Assembly: GCF_021389955.1 (NCBI RefSeq)
Contig: NZ_CP089980.1
Location: forward strand, 3,219,001-3,283,000
Source: Fulvivirga maritima
GTDB taxonomy: Bacteria > Bacteroidota > Bacteroidia > Cytophagales > Cyclobacteriaceae
DNA: 64,000 nt
Direction: 5' to 3'
Below the pieces are notes generated by a model. The model was not told the origin of the DNA. It worked only from the letters and a program-made list of their open reading frames with translations, and searched no databases. Position numbers and translations under genes: made by a program. This document shows, in pieces, positions 1 to 9,933 of the stretch (positions within the stretch are counted from its first letter, which is position 1; each line of letters begins with the position of its first letter).

Positions 1-116
1 GAGCTTCTAAAACCAGCCAGCTAGAAGAAAATCTGAAAGCAGTTGATGCTACCAGTAAACTGACCACTGAAGTAATGGATAAAATCGAAACTATTTTAGA
101 TAATAAGCCGGAATGA
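1..116 (+). CDS. aldo/keto reductase, C-terminal end (partial)
   Basis: Only the 3' end is inside the window. Reading from base 3 gives 37 residues that end at TGA 114-116. The tail has QLEENLKA, then LTTEVMDKIETIL and a final NKPE, which resembles the C-terminus of Kv-beta/YghZ-type aldo/keto reductases (cytosolic NADPH-dependent carbonyl reductases). The catalytic Tyr/Lys part lies outside the window, so the call rests on the tail alone. A 7-bp inverted repeat (TCGCAAT, bases 142-148, and ATTGCGA, bases 152-158) follows the stop but has no T-run after it. Confidence 0.6.
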   Translation, partial: ASKTSQLEENLKAVDATSKLTTEVMDKIETILDNKPE

Positions 117-219
117 GGCAGCTAAATTAATTATGATTTGGTCGCAATTACATTGCGATCGAGCTAAAACAAAGAAGGGAACCCTATCTATTAGAGTTTC
201 CTTTTCTCTTATTAAAAGA

Positions 220-1167
220 TCAATTATAAATCCTCTTTATACTTTCGTATGATTTTAGCATCTTTTTTTGAGCTTCTTCAAGGTTAGAGGCTTTTAATCT
301 CTTTTTACCCATAAATACGAATAGTACAACATCTGAATCTGTACTGATAATCATATTAACATTGTAGACTATCGGCGTACCCGTGTAATAAGGAATATTT
401 TTCCAATAAATATAATCAGTAGAATTTTCTCTTCGCTTCTCATTAATCTCAGCTTCGCTTACCATTTTTATATCGCATAAAGACCAGCCTTGTATGGCTT
501 CTTTCAACTCTGCATTTCTTTTGTCGGCCTTTTTCTCATCTTTATACTCTGGTACCAGAAAAGTTTTCTCAGACAGGGTTTCATACACTTTTACATAGTT
601 CGATTTATACTTGCTTTTCATCGCTTTGAAAGACTTGTCACCAGACTGCTCCATCTCTAGGGCACCTTCCAGAGAGTTGTTAAGCATGTTGATGATTAAG
701 ATCAGATCATTTTCATCTGTTATATCTAAGTCGTTAATAACTGTGCTTGCTATGGGGCGCTTTTTAGGGTATGCAGACCAGATTTGAGCGGATATATTAA
801 TAACCCTGCCGTCTTTTCTCTCTTCAATAAATATGAGAGCCAGGGCATCTTTACGCTTTTCTTTTAGGAATTCTCTTGGCTTAAACTTTTTGATCTCATA
901 GTCAGTGGCATCGTATGAAGAATGCTTCATGGCATTACTCCATAGATTGGTTAATTCGGTGGCAGAGCGACTGAGTCTCTCGTATTCTTTAAGTTTATCT
1001 TTCTTAATGAGCCTTTTCATGGCTTTGTCACTAAGGTCAAACTTAGGCACTCATAAGGTACGGCCTTCCAGTAAGGTGTAATCGAACCTTTTTATGGGAT
1101 TAAGCTGCGCAAAAGATGTGTTAAGGCTGCTTGCGCAAATAATAATAAATAGTACTAAGTGTTTCAT
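220..1167 (-). pseudogene. secreted protein of unknown function, interrupted by an in-frame TGA
   Basis: From ATG 1167 the minus strand encodes a clear signal peptide (MKHLVLFIIICASS..., ending in SFAQ) and then NPIKRFDYTLLEGRTL. It meets TGA at 1053-1051 and continues without a frame change as VPKFDLSDKAMKRLIKKDK... for 276 more residues to a stop at 220-222. The downstream part could start at GTG 1050, but it would then lack both a signal peptide and a ribosome-binding site. The two pieces read naturally as one about 315-residue periplasmic or secreted protein. I recognise no domain. A nonsense mutation, stop readthrough or a base-call error would all explain the break. The gene is divergent from the helicase gene to its right. 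Confidence 0.75.
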
Positions 1168-1328
1168 TTATAGGTGGGTTGATTTTTAATTAAAGCTCTT
1201 AATGATAATCAGTGTTTAGCAAGAAAAGTAACCCAGAAATATGCTTTAAATTTGAGTAAATATAACTTCAATTATAAGGTGGTGTTAATCGAAGTATCTA
1301 AACGCTGATTCGTTTGTTATAGAACATA

Positions 1329-3791
1329 ATGGCAGGAGAAAAAACATTAATTTCAATAGGAGAAAAATGGTTTCAAGACCAGGGGTGGAAGCCTTTTCAA
1401 TTTCAATTAGAAAGCTGGCAAGCATATTTGGAGGGCTTTAACGGACTGGTAAATGCACCTACCGGTAGTGGTAAAACCTATTCTTTGGTTATGCCCATTT
1501 TGTTAGAATACATTCGTGAAAATGAAGGCGCTACCAGCTCTGTCGGTAAAAATGGACTACGCGCCATCTGGATTACCCCTATCAAAGCACTGGCTAAAGA
1601 AATCAGCAATTCTGCTCAGCGAGCAGTTACAGGCCTGGGGGTAGACTGGCAGGTAGCGTTGCGTACGGGAGATACTTCACCCGCTGACCGGCAAAAGATG
1701 AAGAAAAATCCACCAGAGTTTCTTATTACCACACCGGAAAGCCTGCAACTGATGCTCGCTCAGAAGGGTTATGCTAAGTTTTTCAAAAACCTGAGAACGG
1801 TAGTTTGTGATGAGTGGCATGAACTGATGGGCTCTAAAAGAGGAGTACAGATGGAGTTGGGCTTGTCCAGGCTTAAGAGTATTTGTCCTAAGCTAAAAAT
1901 ATGGGGCATTTCAGCTACCATAGGTAATATGGATGAAGCCGTGCAGACTTTATTGGGAACCTCGCTTGAAAAAGGTAAAAGCAAAATTATAAGGTCAGAT
2001 ATTAAAAAGGCCATTGAAGTAGAATCGGTATTGCCAGATACATTGGAAAAGCTACCTTGGGCCGGGCATCTGGGTGTAAACTTAATAGATAAGGTAATTC
2101 CAATTATAAAAAACAGCAATAGCACTCTTATTTTCACTAATACCCGTTCTTTTGCCGAAATATGGTATCAAAAGCTGCTAGATAGAGCTCCTGAGCTGGC
2201 AGGCATTATGGCGATGCATCATGGCTCTATAAGTAGGGAACTGCGAGATTGGGTCGAAGATGCCTTGCATAAAGAACAGCTTAAGGCTGTAGTTTGTACC
2301 TCCAGTTTGGATTTAGGGGTTGACTTTCGCCCGGTAGAAACTATTATCCAGATCGGCAGCCCGAAAGGCGTTGCACGTTTTATGCAGCGGGCTGGTAGAA
2401 GTGGCCACCAACCTGGGGCGCTGAGTAAGATATACTTCGTGCCTACTCATTCTTTAGAGTTGGTGGAGGCCGCAGCGCTGAGAAAAGCTATTCAAGTAGG
2501 TCTGGTGGAAGACCGCATTCCCTTTATTCGCTCATTTGATGTGCTTATTCAATATTTGGTGACCTTGGCCGTATCAGATGGTTTTGATGAAAGAGAAATC
2601 TTTGAAGAAGTAAAAGGAACCTTCTGTTATAATAGTATTGATAGAGATGAGTGGCTTTGGCTGCTCAGTTTCATTACCACAGGCGGCAGCTCCCTTACCG
2701 CTTATGATGAATATCGGAAAGTGGAAATTGAAGATGGACTTTATAAAGTAACTAACCGAAGAATAGCCATGAGGCATCGGCTTTCTATAGGTACTATTGT
2801 GAGCGATTCTTCGCTGAAAGTGAAGTACATAACAGGTAAGTATATTGGCACTATTGAGGAGTGGTTTATAGCGAGGCTCTCGCCGGGAGATGTATTTTGG
2901 TTTGCTGGCCGAAACTTGGAATTTGTGCGCATTAAGGAAATGGTAGTGCAGGTTCGAAACACTAAGAAAAAAGCTAAAGCGGTACCTTCTTGGATGGGCG
3001 GGCGAATGCCACTGTCTAGCCAAATGTCAGTCATGCTGAGAAAAAAGCTGCATGAGGTAACGCTGCCTGGTAAAAAAGCAGACCCTGAGCTTAGCTTTTT
3101 AATGCCTTTGATGGATTTGCAGCGTAAAAGATCGTACCTGCCTGATAAAGATGAGTTTTTGATAGAATATTTTAAAACCAAAGAGGGCTATCATGTGCTC
3201 ATGTATCCTTTTGAAGGGCGATTTGTACATGAAGGCATGGGCGCATTATTAGCCAAGCGTATTTCTGAAATCACCCCCATTACTTTGAGTATTGCCATGA
3301 ATGATTACGGTTTTGAGTTGCTTTCTGATAAAGAAATACCGATTTACGAAGCCTTGGAAACAGATGTGCTTACCTCTGATAACTTATATCAGGATATTCA
3401 GGGTAGTATGAATAGTGTGGAAATGGCCCGGAGGAGATTCAGAGATATTGCTTCTATATCAGGGCTGGTGTTTAAAGGGTATCCTGGTCAACAGATAAAA
3501 GATCGTCACCTTCAATCTTCATCACAATTATTCTTTGATGTCTTTCATGATTATGAAGCAGATAATTTGCTGCTTTTACAAGCCTATGAAGAAGTAATGG
3601 ATTTTCAGTTAGAAGAAGCCAGAATGCGGAAGGCGTTAGATAGGATTCATCAGCAAAAACTTATAGTTACAGAGCTAAGTAAGCCCACTCCATTTGCTTT
3701 TCCTATTATGGTAGATAGAATGAGGGAGAAATTATCATCAGAGAAGTTAGAAGATAGGATCAAACGGATGACCCTTGATTTTGATGACTAA
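1329..3791 (+). CDS. ligase-associated DNA damage response DEXH-box helicase (Lhr family)
   Basis: An 820-residue superfamily 2 helicase. Visible motifs are Walker A APTGSGKT (43-50), DEWH motif II (161-164), SATIGN motif III (195-200), the second-domain MHHGS and LDLGVDF elements, and motif VI QRAGRSGH (353-360). A long Lhr-type C-terminal region follows, and the size fits Lhr-core proteins. In many bacteria this helicase is encoded with an ATP-dependent DNA ligase, an mRNA-3'-end-processing-like exonuclease and the phosphoesterase PdeM as a repair set. Here the PdeM gene is about 10 kb downstream, and no ligase or exonuclease gene is visible. It is expected to be a cytosolic 3'-5' DNA translocase. 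Identification is firm; the repair role is inferred from the family. Confidence 0.9.
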   Translation: MAGEKTLISIGEKWFQDQGWKPFQFQLESWQAYLEGFNGLVNAPTGSGKTYSLVMPILLEYIRENEGATSSVGKNGLRAIWITPIKALAKEISNSAQRAVTGLGVDWQVALRTGDTSPADRQKMKKNPPEFLITTPESLQLMLAQKGYAKFFKNLRTVVCDEWHELMGSKRGVQMELGLSRLKSICPKLKIWGISATIGNMDEAVQTLLGTSLEKGKSKIIRSDIKKAIEVESVLPDTLEKLPWAGHLGVNLIDKVIPIIKNSNSTLIFTNTRSFAEIWYQKLLDRAPELAGIMAMHHGSISRELRDWVEDALHKEQLKAVVCTSSLDLGVDFRPVETIIQIGSPKGVARFMQRAGRSGHQPGALSKIYFVPTHSLELVEAAALRKAIQVGLVEDRIPFIRSFDVLIQYLVTLAVSDGFDEREIFEEVKGTFCYNSIDRDEWLWLLSFITTGGSSLTAYDEYRKVEIEDGLYKVTNRRIAMRHRLSIGTIVSDSSLKVKYITGKYIGTIEEWFIARLSPGDVFWFAGRNLEFVRIKEMVVQVRNTKKKAKAVPSWMGGRMPLSSQMSVMLRKKLHEVTLPGKKADPELSFLMPLMDLQRKRSYLPDKDEFLIEYFKTKEGYHVLMYPFEGRFVHEGMGALLAKRISEITPITLSIAMNDYGFELLSDKEIPIYEALETDVLTSDNLYQDIQGSMNSVEMARRRFRDIASISGLVFKGYPGQQIKDRHLQSSSQLFFDVFHDYEADNLLLLQAYEEVMDFQLEEARMRKALDRIHQQKLIVTELSKPTPFAFPIMVDRMREKLSSEKLEDRIKRMTLDFDD

Positions 3792-3898
3792 TGCAGATTT
3801 TTGGGTTAAGTAGTTCTATTTATCGATAAGCAGTGTAGCTTTTTTTCCTTTTGAAACGTTTAATGTGAATAGAACGTGATCAATTAATAGGTTTTTTT

Positions 3899-4195
3899 AT
3901 GTCGAAATTTCAAGAACTAATCAATGGCAATAAGCCAGTGCTGGTCGACTTTTTTTCCAGCTTGTACGGTTCCAGTAGAACCATGGACCCCGTACTCAAT
4001 GAGCTTAAGACCGAAATGGGGGAGAAAGCTCGTATAATAAGAGTGAACGTAGATAATAATAAGCATGCGGCTTTTACCTATGGTATCAGTGGCGTACCTA
4101 CATTCATATTGTTTAAAAGTGGACAGATTCAATGGAAGCATGCCGGGTTAACGGCTAAGCATGAGTTGAGTGCCATTCTTAAACAATTTGTTTGA
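3899..4195 (+). CDS. thioredoxin-fold protein lacking the CxxC active site
   Basis: A 98-residue protein with full thioredoxin layout. VLVDFF leads into the active-site loop, VNVDNN forms the third strand, and GVPTFILFKSG carries the cis-proline (P67). Where the family has WCGPC this protein has LYGSS (22-26), so both redox cysteines and the tryptophan are absent. Each replaced codon is one base away from a canonical one (TTG for TGG, TAC for TGC, TCC for CCC, AGT for TGT). Oxidoreductase activity is therefore not expected; a structural or binding role is possible. It lies 107 bases after the helicase gene. Its last 17 bases overlap the tail of the convergent gene at 4179. Confidence 0.85.
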   Translation: MSKFQELINGNKPVLVDFFSSLYGSSRTMDPVLNELKTEMGEKARIIRVNVDNNKHAAFTYGISGVPTFILFKSGQIQWKHAGLTAKHELSAILKQFV

Positions 4196-5186
4196 GCATA
4201 GTATCTGCTCTTAACTCTTCTAGTGAGTGTATATAACTGGTAGTGATAATATTATTACCACGGTTTTTTATGAAATTTAGAACAAGTGCATCTTCCTCTG
4301 ATAAGTTCATGGGGTGATCAAAAGGTATTTCCATACCTTCGCACTTGTTGTAATCATAAGGAGTTTCCTGCTTAACCAGTAAATTTTTAATGGCTATGGC
4401 ATGTCCTTTTCTGTCTAAGGTATTAGAAACTCCACTGATAATTTTGGGGTTAGTTTCAAATCCGATATTGAAAATATAGTTTTCCTTCTCGTTCCAGTCC
4501 AGGTTTTCACATTCCACATATAACGCGCCATCTCTTATAACCATGTTGGAGCTTTCATACTGATGTCCAATGGTTTTAGTTGCTATGGTTACAATATGTT
4601 TAGCGTCTTCTTTTATTACAAAAGGAGTTTTTATCAGCACACGGCTCTGGTCAGACTTTTGATAATACCTGAAATAATGACCTACAAAGTGCTTTCGCAA
4701 TAAAAACCGGGTTCCATTATTGTTCTTGTCATGATATTCCTGCGTCGCTTCGCTGTTGTTTTCTTGTGGGCTTTTCCAGTAATCCCAATCATTTATGCCA
4801 ATATTTAAAAAGCTTAGCAGCACATTTAACTTTCTCTCTTTAGCATTACTGTTATTCCAATAGCCTTGTAATGTTTTCCCACTAATCCAGACATAAGGCT
4901 TTTGCTGGTTCATCATCTTCAGCAAGTGGATAAACTCGTCCATAGTCTTTATGCTATACTTGAATTTGATGCTTTCAAACTCATTTTCTCCAAACAATAA
5001 GTAGTCTTTAATCAGGTGAGGTGATCCGATTACATTTTTAGTGACTTCCTGATTGATTTTTCTCGCTATTCTTTCAAATATGGTGCGAGTTAGTTTTTCC
5101 CAATCCTCAGTTTTGGCGGGCACTCCGGGGAGTTCATTGATTAAAGCCGATTTTTCAATTTTGGATTTGATTCTATTTGGGATCAT
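4179..5186 (-). CDS. hypothetical protein
   Basis: A 335-residue protein from ATG 5186; a TTG three codons upstream is the alternative start. There is no signal peptide or membrane segment, so it is probably cytosolic. Residues around 90-135 contain WISGKTLQGYWNNSNAKE and KLNVLLSFLNI with NDWDYWK. This resembles a small helical N-terminal module seen in some Bacteroidota signalling proteins, but I cannot name the family. The C-terminal half looks beta-rich. It is tail-to-tail with the thioredoxin-like gene, overlapping it by 17 bases, and divergent from the SusC operon. Function unknown. Confidence 0.65.
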   Translation of the reverse strand: MIPNRIKSKIEKSALINELPGVPAKTEDWEKLTRTIFERIARKINQEVTKNVIGSPHLIKDYLLFGENEFESIKFKYSIKTMDEFIHLLKMMNQQKPYVWISGKTLQGYWNNSNAKERKLNVLLSFLNIGINDWDYWKSPQENNSEATQEYHDKNNNGTRFLLRKHFVGHYFRYYQKSDQSRVLIKTPFVIKEDAKHIVTIATKTIGHQYESSNMVIRDGALYVECENLDWNEKENYIFNIGFETNPKIISGVSNTLDRKGHAIAIKNLLVKQETPYDYNKCEGMEIPFDHPMNLSEEDALVLNFIKNRGNNIITTSYIHSLEELRADTMLKQIV

Positions 5187-5409
5187 TATTAGCAAAACAT
5201 AAAGTAAATGTTAAGAATAATAGTGCTAAATGATGGTATTTCAAAATATAGTCACTAGATGTTTAAATCTACTGACTAAGATTTGACTTAATTGATAATT
5301 TTAATCCGCTGATTATTAGGTATTTACTTAAAATTAGAAAAATAATTTGACTATTTTTATTTTTTCTATGACTTCTATAAATAGGAGGTAACTAACTAAT
5401 AATCAGCCT

Positions 5410-8400
5410 ATGAAGAAGTATTTTACTCAATTATTACTCATGCTAGTCATGTTATTTGGTTGCTGTGTTTATGGCATGGGCCAAACCATTACTGGCAAAG
5501 TGTCTACGGAGGAGGGAGAAGTGCTGCCGGGCGTGTCTGTTTTAATAAAGGGCAGCTCTGTAGGTACGGTAACTGATATTGATGGTTCCTATGCATTAGA
5601 GGTAGGTAGCGAAGCATCAGTTTTAATTTTTTCCTTTATAGGATACAAAACCCAAGAGGTGCCTATACAAGGAAGAAGTGTGATTAACTACATCATGAAA
5701 GCCGATGTTACCGAGCTTGATGAGGTAGTGGTTACGGCACTAAACATATCCAGAGAAAAGAGGGCTTTAGGGTATGCTGTGGAGCAGGTAGATGAATCTA
5801 CCATAGAAAAAAGTGGTCAGACCAATATTGTTAATGCCCTCCAGGGGCGAGTGGCTGGGGTTACTATCAGAAACGCTAGTGGTGCGCCGGGTTCAGGTGC
5901 TGATATTATTATCAGAGGTATGACTTCGCTAGATCCTAATAGGAGTAACAGGCCACTTTATGTAATTGATGGAGTGGAAATCAGTGATGATGTAGATGCT
6001 ACTTCTATCCTGCCAAGCTCGGGCTCTAACGCCACTAATTCAGCATCTCAAGCCAGTGTGGCTAACAGGGCTGTAGATATTAACCCTAGTGATATAGCTT
6101 CTCTTACTATATTAAAAGGAGCGCAGGCAACGGCGCTTTATGGTATAAGAGCTGCTAATGGAGCTATAATCATCACCACTAAAAAAGGGAAGAAGGGAGC
6201 GCCACAAATAGATCTTCACTTCGGGAGTGGCTGGTCTACCGTAAATAAGACGCCCACAGTACAACAAAGTTTTATTGACGGATCTTACGCCTCTACAAAT
6301 AAGAGAGATGGATATTTATGGGATAGCTGGGGAGCACCAGTAGACCCTGCAAATAATAATACCCATGATATTTATGATGATTTTTTTAAAACAGGAGCCG
6401 AAACTAATTATGGAGGTAGCATAGCGGGAGCTTCTGATAATTTCAACTATCGCTTTTCATTTGATAGGCTAAATCAAGAAGGAGTGATACCTAAGACGGA
6501 TTTTGAGAAAACTAACTTTAACCTGACTACCAAAATTAATATTGCTCCTAAGCTGGAGGCTACAGCTAACCTCATGTATGCAAATACCGGAGGTCATAAG
6601 CCGCATGTAGGAGATAAGTCTATTCTTAGTAACCTATCATACGTAACGCCTATGGCAGATATCAATCATTATGATGAGCCGTATTCATTTGCCAATAATA
6701 TTTTTGGAGGAATCATAGATCATCCGCTTTATCTGGTAAATACTAATGAATATACTGATGATGTTAACAGGTATATCGTGGGGCTGGGCTTAAAATATGA
6801 GTTAAACGAACACATCTCCTTTAATTATAAGGTAGGTACTGATATTTATAGTGATGAACGTACCAGAATAGTAAGTAATGAAACCGATGAAGGTTCTCAG
6901 GTAGATGGTTTTGTGGTGGAGCAGCGTAATAATAGCTATGCCATGACTTCCAATGTTTTTGCTCAGCTGAAATATGATTTCGGAGAGAAGTTTAGCTTTT
7001 CTAGTGTAGTAGGTCAGTATACTTATATAAGAGAGAAGGATTACCTTACTACCAGAGGAGAGGGGCTGGCGTTAGAAGGTTTTTATAATTTGGATAATGC
7101 GATAAACCTTTATCAAGGAAACGATAATACTAAATATAGAAATGCAGCAGTTTATGGAGAAGTTACTTTAGGTTATCAAAATTATCTTTTCCTTTCGGTT
7201 ACAGGTAGAAATGACTGGTCATCTACACTGCCCAAAGATAATAATTCATACTTCTTTCCATCGGCCAGTTTAAGCTGGGTAGTATCTGATATGATAATGA
7301 TGCCATCCAATATTTCATACCTTAAATTAAGAGGTTCTTATGCAGTGGTAGGAAAAGATGCCTCACCCTACCAAACCGGTATTTATTTTGAGAAAGCAGC
7401 TAATTTTCCTTTCGGAGATGCTCTTGGTTTTAGACAATCTACCTTAATAGGAGATGAATCTCTTAAGCCTGAATTTACCAATACTTTAGAGTTAGGAACA
7501 GATCTTCGCTTACTTAAAAACCGACTAGGTCTTAATTTCACTTATTACAAAAGTGATCTTACAGATATGATTCTTTCGGTGCCCATTAGTAATGCTAGTG
7601 GAGCTTCTCGTTATGTTACTAATGCAGGCTCTATGACTAATGAGGGTATTGAACTTAACTTATCAGCTACGCCGGTAACTAGTGGAGACTTTGCCTGGGA
7701 TGTAAACTTAAACTTTACCAAACAAAGAGGCCGGGTAGAAGAAATAGACGAAGGGATAGAAGAGATTGAGCTATATTCCTCTTTTGGTATTACCAATAAA
7801 TATGTGCGAGGGGGCAAGGTAGGAGATTTATATGGCTATGTATATAGAAGATCACCCAACGGCCAGCTGATAGTAAATGGAGAAACAGGATATCCTGAAG
7901 TTGACTGGGATACCCTGAGACTGGCAGGTAATGCCATGCCTGATTGGTCAGCAGGTATGACCAATTCATTTAAATACAAAGGCTTTGAGCTTTCTGTTTT
8001 ATTAGAATGGAAACATGGTGGTGATGTTCTTGATATGGGTAGAAGGAATAGCCTGAGAAATGGACAGCTTAAAGAGACCGAAAGACGCTTTGAACAAGTG
8101 GTTTTTAATGGAGTAAATGAGGTGACCAATGAAGATGGAGAGGTGATTGGTTATGAAACTAACACTACTCCTACAGAGATTAATCCGGCCTTTTACAGAT
8201 CTACTACTAACTATAATTATGCCGCAGAAGTGCTGCTCGAAGATGCCTCGTGGTTTAGAATAAGGAATATTAGCCTTTCTTATAATTTCCCTAAAACCTG
8301 GCTTCAGAATATACACCTTACTTCTGTCAGGCTTTCTTTCATAGCCTATAATGTCTTTCTCAGTACGCCGGTTAAGGGTTATGATCCGGAGACTAATTAT

Positions 8401-8490
8401 TTCGGAAGTGGCAGTAACATATATGGTTACACAGGACTTAAGACACCTGCCACTCGCAGTTATTCGGTAAGGTTAAATATTGGATTATAA
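5410..8490 (+). CDS. SusC/RagA-family TonB-linked outer membrane protein
   Basis: A 1026-residue TonB-dependent transporter. It has a signal peptide (about 1-24), a carboxypeptidase-regulatory-like domain from TITGKV to about residue 110, and the SusC junction ELDEVVVTAL. A plug domain follows (GRVAGVTIRN, IIRGMTS, YVIDGVE, LKGAQATALYG), and then a 22-strand-type barrel ending in an aromatic-poor NIGL. It sits in the outer membrane and imports a substrate captured by the SusD protein 3 bases downstream. The substrate is probably a peptide or muropeptide-like molecule, inferred from the downstream DgcN and epimerase genes; no glycosidase is present. An AGGAGG at 5383-5388 is 21 bases before the ATG, too far to serve as its ribosome-binding site. 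Confidence 0.95.
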   Translation: MKKYFTQLLLMLVMLFGCCVYGMGQTITGKVSTEEGEVLPGVSVLIKGSSVGTVTDIDGSYALEVGSEASVLIFSFIGYKTQEVPIQGRSVINYIMKADVTELDEVVVTALNISREKRALGYAVEQVDESTIEKSGQTNIVNALQGRVAGVTIRNASGAPGSGADIIIRGMTSLDPNRSNRPLYVIDGVEISDDVDATSILPSSGSNATNSASQASVANRAVDINPSDIASLTILKGAQATALYGIRAANGAIIITTKKGKKGAPQIDLHFGSGWSTVNKTPTVQQSFIDGSYASTNKRDGYLWDSWGAPVDPANNNTHDIYDDFFKTGAETNYGGSIAGASDNFNYRFSFDRLNQEGVIPKTDFEKTNFNLTTKINIAPKLEATANLMYANTGGHKPHVGDKSILSNLSYVTPMADINHYDEPYSFANNIFGGIIDHPLYLVNTNEYTDDVNRYIVGLGLKYELNEHISFNYKVGTDIYSDERTRIVSNETDEGSQVDGFVVEQRNNSYAMTSNVFAQLKYDFGEKFSFSSVVGQYTYIREKDYLTTRGEGLALEGFYNLDNAINLYQGNDNTKYRNAAVYGEVTLGYQNYLFLSVTGRNDWSSTLPKDNNSYFFPSASLSWVVSDMIMMPSNISYLKLRGSYAVVGKDASPYQTGIYFEKAANFPFGDALGFRQSTLIGDESLKPEFTNTLELGTDLRLLKNRLGLNFTYYKSDLTDMILSVPISNASGASRYVTNAGSMTNEGIELNLSATPVTSGDFAWDVNLNFTKQRGRVEEIDEGIEEIELYSSFGITNKYVRGGKVGDLYGYVYRRSPNGQLIVNGETGYPEVDWDTLRLAGNAMPDWSAGMTNSFKYKGFELSVLLEWKHGGDVLDMGRRNSLRNGQLKETERRFEQVVFNGVNEVTNEDGEVIGYETNTTPTEINPAFYRSTTNYNYAAEVLLEDASWFRIRNISLSYNFPKTWLQNIHLTSVRLSFIAYNVFLSTPVKGYDPETNYFGSGSNIYGYTGLKTPATRSYSVRLNIGL

Positions 8491-8493
8491 AAT

Positions 8494-9912
8494 ATGCACA
8501 TCATGAAGAATTTCTATATAAAAACAATGATGCTTTTCGTGCTGGTACAGCTGCTGGCGTCTTCTTGCGATGATTTTTTAGATGTAAATGAAGATCCTAC
8601 TAAAGTGAAAGGCGAGGAAGTAAACCTGAAGTCGTTACTGCCTACTGTACTTGAGGCTACATCTGAGAGTCATTATTCTGCTATTAATGCGGCATCATGC
8701 GCTACCCATCAGATAGATCAATACTTTGGGTATTATACTGAGTTTACTATGACTTCTAACTGGTCACGGGCTTATTTGGAATGTCTAAATACGCTGAGTG
8801 TTATGGAGGAAAAGGCCATTGAAGAGGAATCTCCGCATTACTTCGGGATTGTTCGGGTTTTGCAGGCCCTTAATTTAGGTCTGGTAACTGATACCTGGGA
8901 AGATGCACCTTTGTCTGAGGCTTTGGTGGGGTCTAGTAATATCACGCCAGAGTATGATACACAGCAACAGATTTATCAAACCATATTTGATTATTTAGAT
9001 GAAGCGGTGGAGTATCTTTTGGCTGAAGAATCATTCCACTCTCCGGCTGATGATGACATGGTGTATGGCGGCGATCTCGAAAAATGGAGTAAGCTACTTC
9101 ACTCGCTTAAAGCAAGGTATATGCTTCATCTTTACCATAAAGGGCAATTTACTGCGGCCGAAATACTTGCTGAAGTGGAGCAAGGGTTCACTACTAATGA
9201 AGACAATTTTCAATTGGTATATAATGAGGTAAACCTTAATCCGCTACATAGTGATGTGGCGCTGGCCAATGAAACAGGCAATTTCACTATTACGCATGGT
9301 AAATATTTTATTGATCTCTTAAAGGGAGCCATTTATCCTGTGGTAGATCCAAGATTGCCAATAATTGCAGATAAGGGGGAGGCAGCTGAGTATCATGGCT
9401 TGGCTTCATATGATCCTACTACTCCGGGTAATACCACAGATCTTACCAGAGACACGTGGTATGCTATGGAAGATTCTCCCATTATAATGATGAGTTATGC
9501 TGAGCTTAAATTTATTGAAGCAGAAATAGCACTTCAAACTGATTTGGGAAGGGCTAATAATGCCTATTTGGAAGGAATTGCAGCACATATGACTATGCTG
9601 GAAGTAGAAGAAAGTGAAATGCAAGACTATCTGGACGATCCTTCTGTAAACGTGGTAGTAAGCCTGGATCTGGAACATGTCATGAAGGAAAAATATATCG
9701 CCTTATTTCTAAATTTTGAAGCCTGGAATGATATGCGCCGATTAAATTATGATCCTGATATTTTCAGGGGTTTTGAAGAGCCAGATTATGGCGGACGCTC
9801 AGAGCCTGCAGAAAGGGCACTTTATCCTACTTCGGAGCAAAACCGAAATGCTTCAAGCCTTTCTCCTCACATCAGAGAGTTTACTGAGTCGATGTGGAAA
9901 GACCAAGATTAA
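8494..9912 (+). CDS. SusD/RagB-family nutrient-binding lipoprotein
   Basis: A 472-residue lipoprotein with the lipobox LLASSC followed by DDFLDVNEDPTK, typical of SusD-like_2 proteins. The body is helical with a TPR-like core (SYAELKFIEAEIAL) and the C-terminal DMRRLNYDP and LYPTSEQNRNA elements of the family. It is the surface lid that caps the SusC barrel. An ATG at 8503 (MKNFYIK...) is the likelier start because the signal peptide then begins normally. It is translationally coupled to SusC and followed 21 bases later by another lipoprotein. Confidence 0.95.
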   Translation: MHIMKNFYIKTMMLFVLVQLLASSCDDFLDVNEDPTKVKGEEVNLKSLLPTVLEATSESHYSAINAASCATHQIDQYFGYYTEFTMTSNWSRAYLECLNTLSVMEEKAIEEESPHYFGIVRVLQALNLGLVTDTWEDAPLSEALVGSSNITPEYDTQQQIYQTIFDYLDEAVEYLLAEESFHSPADDDMVYGGDLEKWSKLLHSLKARYMLHLYHKGQFTAAEILAEVEQGFTTNEDNFQLVYNEVNLNPLHSDVALANETGNFTITHGKYFIDLLKGAIYPVVDPRLPIIADKGEAAEYHGLASYDPTTPGNTTDLTRDTWYAMEDSPIIMMSYAELKFIEAEIALQTDLGRANNAYLEGIAAHMTMLEVEESEMQDYLDDPSVNVVVSLDLEHVMKEKYIALFLNFEAWNDMRRLNYDPDIFRGFEEPDYGGRSEPAERALYPTSEQNRNASSLSPHIREFTESMWKDQD

Positions 9913-9933
9913 TTCATTCCTAAAGAAATCAAT

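Noticed and set aside
5383-5388. AGGAGG upstream of SusC as its ribosome-binding site
   Set aside because: It is 21 bases before the ATG, far beyond working distance, and no alternative in-frame start lies closer.
7611-8316. Antisense frames within the SusC gene
   Set aside because: Typical mirror frames of a beta-barrel gene; no start signals or homology seen.
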